A stretch of 35,066 bases of DNA from a virus: the IMG/VR virus record IMGVR_UViG_3300009091_000036, positions 1 through 35,066 of that record; one strand, given 5' to 3'. Below are positions 16,174-22,631 of this stretch, piece by piece. Numbering within the stretch: the stretch's first letter is position 1; each line of letters begins with the position of its first letter. The position numbers were made by a program, and so were the translations under genes. The notes beneath the pieces are model-generated. The model saw only the letters and a list, made by a program, of their open reading frames with translations. It made no database searches and was not told the origin of the DNA.

Positions 16174-16175
16174 TC

Positions 16176-16652
16176 ATGCTGGGGAAGCCATTACAACGCG
16201 CTGCTCAGATTACGAATGATGACGCTGTAGCTTTAGCTGTAGACGCGCTGTTGTATGGTTCGGATGAGGATCCTGATCGGGATACGACAGCACGCGGGTG
16301 GGATACCCACCATTATGGCGAAGGAGATGACGCTATGAAAATGTGGTATGAGGAACTTCAGGATATCGACGCGGTTATCTCGGAGAACGTCGAGGTGAAC
16401 CCAACTGCGCTTCCGACTGGTGACTTGCTGGAGCGGATTGACACGGCTGTCGAAGCACTGAATTCGTGCTATGCGCTGGCTGTGCCAGTTTGGCAGAAGC
16501 GGATGCTTCACCTGCATTATAACGAGCTGGCCGAGGTAGCTGGCGACCTTCGTGCGGGCAAGATCAACGCCGCTGAAGGGGAAGCTCGTTTCGCTACTGT
16601 GATGGCTGACGTTAGCGAGATCGTGGACTTCTCGAATCTGTTTGGGAGTTAA
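16176..16652 (+). CDS. Hypothetical acidic helical protein
   Basis: The 158-aa frame starts at ATG 16176, five bases after GAGGAG and two bases beyond the previous stop. The product is acidic, with a polar loop (YGSDEDPDRDTTARGWDTHH) around residues 27-46 and helical segments elsewhere, including DLLERIDTAVEALNSCYALA. It resembles its upstream neighbour in overall charge and helical nature, but I see no direct sequence repeat. The pair may form a complex. No family is recognised. Confidence 0.65.
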   Translation: MLGKPLQRAAQITNDDAVALAVDALLYGSDEDPDRDTTARGWDTHHYGEGDDAMKMWYEELQDIDAVISENVEVNPTALPTGDLLERIDTAVEALNSCYALAVPVWQKRMLHLHYNELAEVAGDLRAGKINAAEGEARFATVMADVSEIVDFSNLFGS

Positions 16653-16655
16653 GCT

Positions 16656-17015
16656 ATGCCGACCCTCTCGTTTGACGGGTCGGTTTACTACTCGACGGCT
16701 GTAGATCGACGGGAGTTGGTTCGCATTGCGCCGTCTCTTTCAGTGACGATGCTGATGAACCGTGCTCAGTCGTCTATCGCTGTTAACAACACCCATGAAG
16801 TCAACTTCTCCGACCTTCCTGGAAATAAGGCTACGGTCATTATGCTGTCCTTGTCGAGCGGTACGATAGCTGTGAATGTTACGGATAATACCTCGCATAC
16901 AGCTACGTTTAACTTGACCTCAAGCGGCATGTTGATTCTGATGAACACGCTGGTTACCAACTTGACGATTACTTGCACGGTAGCTGCGGTATATGACTTG
17001 ATCGCGGGGGCCTGA
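16656..17015 (+). CDS. Small beta-rich protein, possible virion decoration protein
   Basis: This 119-aa protein starts at ATG 16656 with GGGAG upstream. It is rich in Ser, Thr, Val and Asn, with alternating polar and hydrophobic residues, as in SGTIAVNVTDNTSHTATFN and LTITCTVAAVYDLIAG. Charged residues are scarce after residue 60. This looks like a beta-sandwich or barrel, as in capsid decoration or tail-surface proteins. The stop overlaps the next start by one base (TGATG). The fold call is an inference from residue pattern only. Confidence 0.65.
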   Translation: MPTLSFDGSVYYSTAVDRRELVRIAPSLSVTMLMNRAQSSIAVNNTHEVNFSDLPGNKATVIMLSLSSGTIAVNVTDNTSHTATFNLTSSGMLILMNTLVTNLTITCTVAAVYDLIAGA

Positions 17016-19297
17016 TGGCAAAGTTTGGTGATAACACTACCCCCGATCTGGGTTTGTTTTTCGGGGATCAGGGAGGACCGGGTACGGCTCTCCCGCAAAC
17101 TGATGCTCAGAAGATGTGCCCCTTTCTCGACCAGCAACAGGGCGCTTTCTGTTCGCTGGACGGAGCGATGTGTCCTTTTGTCGGGTTCAACTACCGCAAA
17201 TGCAAGAAGTACATGAACAACCTGACAAAGGGAGTCTTTGCCAGCACTAACCCGACTGGGATAGTACCGAAGACTAAGCCCCCTCGCCTTGAAGCCCTCA
17301 CCGAGGGCAAAAAAGGGGGGCGTATTCAAGCTCTCTTAGAGGCAAAAGGTGGGGCAAAAAAGCCTTCTGAAAAGAAGGCAGCCGCCCCCCCTAAGAAGAA
17401 GACGACACCTCCTAAGAAAAAGAATGGGTCTACTGTTGACACTGAAAAAGAGCTGAACGACTTCCTTAGTGGTAAGGCACAAGCTATAGAAGTAGGTTCT
17501 TCTCGTAAAGGTGGCGGAAAAAAGACTGCCCCGGCACCAGAACCGTCAGCTCCAGATAGAGGCGATCCGCTGCCGCCATTGCCGGTTCGGCAGCAACGAG
17601 CTTTACCTGTTGCGAACCAGATAGCCTTAAATGCTGTCCTTGCTTTACAGAATAAGGATGTGCAGTCAAAGGAAGCGCAGCAGACGTTTGCTGATAGTTT
17701 TGAAACTTTCGTTAACATTAAAGCGGCGATGCCTCCTCCTCCTGCGTCATGGAGTGCTCGTCAAGCAACAGTTGACAAACAACATCAAGAGTTACGTAAT
17801 CTGCAAGCTCATATTGACGCCTATCTTCGTCGATCATTAGGACTTAAGATCGAAGGTGGGACTAAGACAGATTACCGTCATGTAACGGATGCAATGTTTG
17901 ATGCTATGCACCAATACATTGACATGGGGGAATTCCGGGACTGGCGTACACGAGATGTAGATCTTAAGAATGCTCCTGACTCAGGTTTAGAGCGTGATTT
18001 AAGTGAACCGCGTGGAGGGAGCCAAGGGACTGAACCGGTAGGAGCATCTGCACATGCTGCTCCTGGAGTGGGGCCACATGATGCCGGGTCAGCAGAGCAA
18101 TCGGCTGCGGGCGCTCCTCCACCGCCTCCTGGTAGTAAAACAGCGGCACAGCAGGTTGTGACTGATGTAGGGCACCGTATCCAAATGGACACGGATGCTG
18201 AAACATCGTCAACTGGAACAACTGGAACATCCAAACGAACAAAGCATCCTAGCGGGTTCTCCCAAGCCGCAGGGGATACTCGTAATTATGAACAAACTGT
18301 TGGTAGGATTGAAGCAGAGTTCAACAGCTTAACCCCCGAGGAGAAACGAACTTTCTATCGCGGAGATGGTGAGCTGAATAGCCCCGAAAAACTGATAGCC
18401 AAAGCCAAGCAGCTTTGGGCGGTTAACGATACTTCTGGTTTAGAGACTCTTACCCGAGAGCTTACAAATCGTGTAAGGGACATCAGAAAAGTTGCTCAAG
18501 CCCGAGCTGAGTTTGACCTCGCTTGGGATAACAACATCGAGTTTCTTAAACGTAATCATCTTGTCGATGACGGAACATTGAAAATGCTCCGTACGGACCC
18601 AGCGCGAACCGGCAAAATCGCCGACATGATGAACAGGGCGCGTAAGAAGCTCTACACGGTAGAGACCCAGAATATGTCGCTTGGGGACAAGAAGATCACC
18701 AAGCTTGTCCGCCAAGCTACGCTTCCAGTATTAGATCGTACGGACTATGAAGTGATGCGGATGTCCGAGCAGCTCGGGTTGGCTGCGATTCAGAAGCAGC
18801 ATACGTACGGTCGGGATTATGGTAAGTTCAATACCTGGAATCTTTTAGTTAAGCAGGTTTTAGCCCCGATCGCGTTATTGTGGACTGGACATGCGGGGTA
18901 TGTCCGCCCCCTGCTGCATATTTGGCCGCAGCAGTTCCTGGACTCGCTGTACTTCGCGTATCTCCAAAGTCCGTTACCGAAGTTGCGGGGGAGCAGTATG
19001 CCGCAGCTTTCACGGGATACGAAGTTCGAGTTGAGCCAGAAGATGTCAACTCCTAGCCAGCAAGATCGGCTCATGAAGGGGTTTTACACTGACCCACCTG
19101 GGTTAAAAGGATTCGACTCGGCAGGGGTGGTTATGCCCCCGGATACAGCTATCCTCCACAATCGCATGTATCCAACGACCAAGGAGTCTTGGCCGAAGCG
19201 TCGAAAGAATGTACTTGCACAGCGGTATCAGGAAGTGAAGGCCCGTTTAGCCAACCCTGCGGATGATTGGCGGCGTGGGTACTTGCGGGGGCATTAA
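17015..19297 (+). CDS. Large protein with a four-Cys N-terminal domain and low-complexity linkers
   Basis: The 760-aa protein starts at ATG 17015, overlapping the previous stop by one base. Cys at about 35, 46, 53 and 63 (in MCPFLDQQQGAFCS, AMCPF and YRKCKKYM) form a compact four-Cys module that could bind zinc or an Fe-S cluster. Lys/Pro-rich linkers follow (KKTTPPKKKNGSTVDTE), then a helical part, another Pro/Ala/Gly-rich stretch (about 340-390), and a helical, GC-richer C-terminal half with a hydrophobic Trp-containing segment (APIALLWTGHAGYVRPLLHI). At 17356-17379 the coding sequence contains an in-phase A AAA AAG followed by a hairpin. I do not recognise the family. Domain layering suggests a multi-part virion protein. 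Confidence 0.65.
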   Translation: MAKFGDNTTPDLGLFFGDQGGPGTALPQTDAQKMCPFLDQQQGAFCSLDGAMCPFVGFNYRKCKKYMNNLTKGVFASTNPTGIVPKTKPPRLEALTEGKKGGRIQALLEAKGGAKKPSEKKAAAPPKKKTTPPKKKNGSTVDTEKELNDFLSGKAQAIEVGSSRKGGGKKTAPAPEPSAPDRGDPLPPLPVRQQRALPVANQIALNAVLALQNKDVQSKEAQQTFADSFETFVNIKAAMPPPPASWSARQATVDKQHQELRNLQAHIDAYLRRSLGLKIEGGTKTDYRHVTDAMFDAMHQYIDMGEFRDWRTRDVDLKNAPDSGLERDLSEPRGGSQGTEPVGASAHAAPGVGPHDAGSAEQSAAGAPPPPPGSKTAAQQVVTDVGHRIQMDTDAETSSTGTTGTSKRTKHPSGFSQAAGDTRNYEQTVGRIEAEFNSLTPEEKRTFYRGDGELNSPEKLIAKAKQLWAVNDTSGLETLTRELTNRVRDIRKVAQARAEFDLAWDNNIEFLKRNHLVDDGTLKMLRTDPARTGKIADMMNRARKKLYTVETQNMSLGDKKITKLVRQATLPVLDRTDYEVMRMSEQLGLAAIQKQHTYGRDYGKFNTWNLLVKQVLAPIALLWTGHAGYVRPLLHIWPQQFLDSLYFAYLQSPLPKLRGSSMPQLSRDTKFELSQKMSTPSQQDRLMKGFYTDPPGLKGFDSAGVVMPPDTAILHNRMYPTTKESWPKRRKNVLAQRYQEVKARLANPADDWRRGYLRGH
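17356..17379 (+). other. dnaX-like -1 frameshift signal candidate
   Basis: In phase with the 760-aa gene lies the heptamer A AAA AAG (17356-17362), the slippery sequence used by E. coli dnaX. Its last G begins a perfect 7-bp hairpin with a GAAA tetraloop (17362-17368 with 17373-17379). AGGTGGGG sits just upstream (17347-17354). A -1 slip would add two codons and stop at TGA 17368-17370, giving a 118-aa protein made of the four-Cys domain and part of the linker. The stem is closer to the slip site than is ideal, and Lys-rich linkers produce A-runs by chance. Confidence 0.3.
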
Positions 19298-20748
19298 TGG
19301 CACGACTGGCACCACGTAAGACCGTACCGAAGAAGCGGACGGCCCTTGAAGCAGCCCGGTTTGCTGAGTTTCAGAATCCGGACATGATGCTCCGTGGGTA
19401 TTGGATGAATGAGAAGAGTCCAATTACAGTCGAAGTGCCGATTTTCCCGCATGGTTACTACCCCAAGCTTGGGGCCACAGAACATGAGGTTCGTGCCAAT
19501 ATCGAGTATCGACGGGTTACAGTACCGTCTGTGTCCGAGATTCGGCAGCATGGCGTCGATGTCCAACAGGCGTTCTTTGTAGCCGAGGTTGTAGTAGATC
19601 GCCGTCATATCAAGAACCACAACTACTTTCGAGGCGATTTTCCGGCTGCTGTGAAGGCATTGGCCCGCCAGCATGGGATCTTGTTTGTCCTACCGGCAAA
19701 CGATATGCCGTCTGCCCGTCTTGTCCGTAAAGAAGTGCTGAACTTTTGGCGGCAGTTGTTCACTCCGCTGTTCATCAAGGGGCACCATTACACCTCGGGG
19801 CGGATGACCATGTTCATGGCCGCTCCTTCAGGGTCGTTAACCCGGTTGAAGACGGCGTTGAATTTGGAAGCGAAGGATACTCCAGAGGATAACTTGCAAG
19901 AATGGTATCCTCATGCGGGAGTTCCGCCTCTCCCCCGAAAGCGTCGTCCGCGTGGTCCTCGTCCAAAATTTACGTCTCGGGAAAATTATTTAGCTGATGA
20001 AATTGCGAGCCAAACTACTGAACGGATGAGAGATCAACTCTTACCGGTTCTTCGGTCTAAGTTGGAGATCCCGAGTAACTCTCATGCGGCTCAAGAGTTA
20101 GAAGACTACGTCTCTGATCCGGCTACAGCACGAAGCTTGATTCGTGAAACGGGGAACGGGAAATCCCCTCAAGCCATTCAAACTTGGGTGAAGCACCGTT
20201 TGATCCCCAGGATCAAGGAAATTGTGAAAGAGGAAGGTGTTCAAGCTGCTGAGGGCGTGTTGCGCTCTAGTGTTCAGTTTGCGTTTCAAGTGACGATCGG
20301 GGTTGTGCTGAGTAACATTTTCCAGCAGATGAAAACTTCAAAATTTGGTCAAAAGAGAATGCAAAACTTCAACTACACTCCGGAAGTTAGTACCTCTTAC
20401 CCGGTTGGTGGTGGAAGATTTGAACATGCTCCTACCAAGAATGTGAACATTGAAGAGAAGTTAGTAAAAGTTGTAGCTTATGCGAGTAAATACACTCGGC
20501 AATATGGAGTTCATAATGCTAAAGATGTTCTGGACTTCCATGTTACCCCTACAAAGGTAACAATTAACTTCAACCAAGAACATTATGAATCAGCGTTGAA
20601 GCACCGTCCGAAAGCACTTGGGTCATTGGTTGACGCTGAAGAACTCAAGGCATTCGAAGGGAACCTGCCCTTGCTTCAAGCGGCTATCAATGATTCTTAT
20701 CGCCAGTATAACGACTTGTTTCCTGAATCAGATATGATGGACATTTAG
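19297..20748 (+). CDS. Unrecognised virion-region protein (483 aa)
   Basis: A TTG at 19267 is in frame, but ATG 19297 overlaps the previous stop by one base (TAATG), as at two other junctions in this block, and is preferred. The N-terminus is basic (PRKTVPKKRTALEAARFAEF). Beta-rich segments such as YRRVTVPSVSEIRQHGVDVQ and FFVAEVVVDRR are followed by a Pro/Arg hinge (PPLPRKRRPRGPRPKFTSRE at about 215-234), a helical middle and a mixed C-terminus. The part after about 19,960 is AT-richer than the part before. No family is recognised; it probably works with its neighbours in the same block. Confidence 0.65.
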   Translation: MARLAPRKTVPKKRTALEAARFAEFQNPDMMLRGYWMNEKSPITVEVPIFPHGYYPKLGATEHEVRANIEYRRVTVPSVSEIRQHGVDVQQAFFVAEVVVDRRHIKNHNYFRGDFPAAVKALARQHGILFVLPANDMPSARLVRKEVLNFWRQLFTPLFIKGHHYTSGRMTMFMAAPSGSLTRLKTALNLEAKDTPEDNLQEWYPHAGVPPLPRKRRPRGPRPKFTSRENYLADEIASQTTERMRDQLLPVLRSKLEIPSNSHAAQELEDYVSDPATARSLIRETGNGKSPQAIQTWVKHRLIPRIKEIVKEEGVQAAEGVLRSSVQFAFQVTIGVVLSNIFQQMKTSKFGQKRMQNFNYTPEVSTSYPVGGGRFEHAPTKNVNIEEKLVKVVAYASKYTRQYGVHNAKDVLDFHVTPTKVTINFNQEHYESALKHRPKALGSLVDAEELKAFEGNLPLLQAAINDSYRQYNDLFPESDMMDI

Positions 20749-20752
20749 TTTC

Positions 20753-21493
20753 ATGCACCCGGAACAAGTTGAAGCTATCAATGAAGTCGCTGAAAGGGCG
20801 GATAGGTTATCCGACCTCATAATGCGAGTTTGCCATTGTGACGAAGATACAGCCCTTAATATCGTGCATGACCTCCCGCAAGTTGTACAACGGCTACAAG
20901 CAAATGACATTCAGGGTCTACTGAAAGAGGCTGTAGAACGAGTGCCATATCGTTCTATCCCCCCGAAGCCGATGCCGATCCCTGCCCATCAGCTTTACCC
21001 AGGGCACCCGAATTTCTTGCCCCCGGTGACTACGAAATCAGCTTTCAACGCACATGTGGCTCAGGCCATGTCTCCTTACGTGAAAGCGGTTGTGGACCGG
21101 GTGGCAAAAGACCGAGAACTGGAACCGCCTGATCTTAAGACCATCGAAGCTGTACTGGAAAAGACGGATTGGGCGCGGGCAGCTTATGAAGCTAAGAAGA
21201 TGCCTCCTAAGCCTCCGCCAAGCAAGTTACGCCAATTCTTCAAGAAGTATGTATTCGGCCCTTTGGACGCCGTAACAGACAAAGTACCTTTGGCCCACTT
21301 TTGGGGCTACATCGGAGCTGCTCAGATCCTGCTGATTTTGTGGACTGCGCTAGGTGGAACCCTAGCCCGAGTTGAGCGTGCCGGAGCACCTGTTAAGGTG
21401 TACGACATGATGTCCCGTAGAAAGCAGGCTAGGCTATTCCAGAAATACGCCAAGAAGAGCGGTATGAAGTGGCCGGGGGGCGGAGTCTATTAA
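20753..21493 (+). CDS. Hypothetical protein with one membrane helix
   Basis: The 246-aa protein starts at ATG 20753, four bases after the previous stop, with a weak ribosome site. The N-terminal 60 residues are helical (VEAINEVAERADRLSDLIMR); a Pro-rich region follows (SIPPKPMPIPAHQL), then another Lys/Pro-rich stretch (KMPPKPPPSKLRQFFKKYVF). One hydrophobic helix (GYIGAAQILLILWTALGG, about 190-207) precedes a basic C-terminus (MMSRRKQARLFQKYAKKSGM). A membrane helix inside a head-gene block is unusual. It may belong to an ejected protein or a membrane-attached assembly factor. Confidence 0.65.
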   Translation: MHPEQVEAINEVAERADRLSDLIMRVCHCDEDTALNIVHDLPQVVQRLQANDIQGLLKEAVERVPYRSIPPKPMPIPAHQLYPGHPNFLPPVTTKSAFNAHVAQAMSPYVKAVVDRVAKDRELEPPDLKTIEAVLEKTDWARAAYEAKKMPPKPPPSKLRQFFKKYVFGPLDAVTDKVPLAHFWGYIGAAQILLILWTALGGTLARVERAGAPVKVYDMMSRRKQARLFQKYAKKSGMKWPGGGVY

Positions 21494-21897
21494 TGGGTGT
21501 TCGCCGACAATGGAAAGTATTGAAACTATCTCAGGTTGAGATGGATAGCGATACACGAGTCAAACTTATCGAAGCCATCACCCGCAAAAAGGATATTCAG
21601 GTCACTCTTTATGCATGGGACGTTGACCCATTGCAGCAAGTAGCACGGGAAGCTTTTTTCACCGAACAAGCTGCTATCAAAGACTGGTTTCTTCAGAAAC
21701 GGTTGTGGGAAGCTGATACCCCGCCTCCTGGGGTTACCCTCCGAAAATGGGCAATAGGTGTAGATGACATTATGGGAAACATTCACAACATGAAGTTGCG
21801 CAATATCCCATTGTCGTTAAACGCCGAGATCAGAGTTGGCATCATTCCTTCCTCTCTATACGAGGATCTGCAACGATCCTTGAAAAAGCAGTCGTAA
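21493..21897 (+). CDS. Small hypothetical protein closing the unassigned block
   Basis: The frame is open from GTG 21469, but ATG 21493 has GGAG seven bases upstream and overlaps the previous stop by one base (TAATG). The 134-aa product is mixed alpha/beta and starts basic (MGVRRQWKVLKLSQVEM). A Trp-rich middle (KDWFLQKRLWEADTPPPGVT) and a C-terminal beta/helix segment follow. No family is recognised. It is the last gene before the 82-base gap that precedes the protease/capsid genes. Confidence 0.6.
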   Translation: MGVRRQWKVLKLSQVEMDSDTRVKLIEAITRKKDIQVTLYAWDVDPLQQVAREAFFTEQAAIKDWFLQKRLWEADTPPPGVTLRKWAIGVDDIMGNIHNMKLRNIPLSLNAEIRVGIIPSSLYEDLQRSLKKQS

Positions 21898-21979
21898 ACT
21901 CCCTCTATCTCAACCTGTATCTCCTTATTGACTGATTGGGAACTGATGCCCATTTCGGGCAATACCATAGGAGGTACAC

Positions 21980-22252
21980 ATGACTTATCCGAACATGGAC
22001 CTGCAAAGCCTTCCGGCCACCATTGAGCTGCGGGTGGGAACGGATCAGGCTGAGCGAACCCTTCAGCTTTCGTATTACCAGATTTGGGCTGGTATTCAGG
22101 GCCTGAAGATCATCGACGACCTGGGAACTGTTCCCGAGGTTGTCCACAACGCGGGCGACGATGCGGCGTTTGCTACGGCGCTCGATAACCTGCTGACTGA
22201 CCTTGTCGCCGCGATGGTTCACTACGACGCGATTTGGGCGATGGTTCCGTAA
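21980..22252 (+). CDS. Small hypothetical protein, likely well expressed
   Basis: The 90-aa protein starts at ATG 21980 after AGGAGGT and an 82-base gap. That gap holds TTATTGACTG (21924-21933) and a small TGCCC/GGGCA hairpin with no T-run. Codons are strongly G/C-ending, as in the capsid gene, pointing to high expression. The N-terminal part is beta-like (ATIELRVGTDQAERTLQLSY) and the rest is helical and acidic (NAGDDAAFATALDNLLTDL). It may be a minor capsid or decoration component, but no family is recognised. Confidence 0.65.
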   Translation: MTYPNMDLQSLPATIELRVGTDQAERTLQLSYYQIWAGIQGLKIIDDLGTVPEVVHNAGDDAAFATALDNLLTDLVAAMVHYDAIWAMVP

Positions 22253-22255
22253 CCT

Positions 22256-22621
22256 ATGGAACCTCGTCGTGTCACTCAGGCTAAAGTTGTTCCGGGTCAA
22301 TCTGTGACTCGGTTCCATCTTGCGATGGACAACTCGATGTTGCCAGATGACACGACTGAGCTTCATGTGGCCCACCACACGTCCGGTGATCTGTCCGAAC
22401 CGGCTGATTGGTACAATATTTACGAGCATCCAACTGAGTGGCAGCTCGAACTTGCTCGTATTGGCCTCAATATCGACAAAGAGGACTGGACGATTCTTGA
22501 GCATATGCTCGGGAGTTTCAAATGGGTGCTGTATAAGCACACTGCCGATCCTCATCGAGCCGAAATTCGTGTTGACGTGTCTGCCATGAAACGTGGTGAG
22601 TGGACCACGACGTATTTCTAG
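22256..22621 (+). CDS. Small hypothetical protein upstream of the prohead protease
   Basis: The 121-aa protein starts at ATG 22256, four bases after the previous stop, with little ribosome-site signal, so coupling to the preceding gene is likely. It has a beta-like N-terminus (RRVTQAKVVPGQSVTRFHLA), a His/Asp-rich loop (DDTTELHVAHHTSGDLSEP), and a helical middle ending in beta (HRAEIRVDVSAMKRGEWTT). The stop codon TAG at 22619-22621 overlaps the Shine-Dalgarno of the protease. Its place in the capsid operon suggests a structural role, not otherwise supported. Confidence 0.6.
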   Translation: MEPRRVTQAKVVPGQSVTRFHLAMDNSMLPDDTTELHVAHHTSGDLSEPADWYNIYEHPTEWQLELARIGLNIDKEDWTILEHMLGSFKWVLYKHTADPHRAEIRVDVSAMKRGEWTTTYF

Positions 22622-22631
22622 GAGATCGCTG

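Noticed and set aside
17294-17320. GCCCTC/GAGGGC hairpin followed by A6 and G6
   Set aside because: It precedes an A-run rather than a T-run, so it is not a + strand terminator, and the A6 is in the wrong phase for a standard -1 heptamer.
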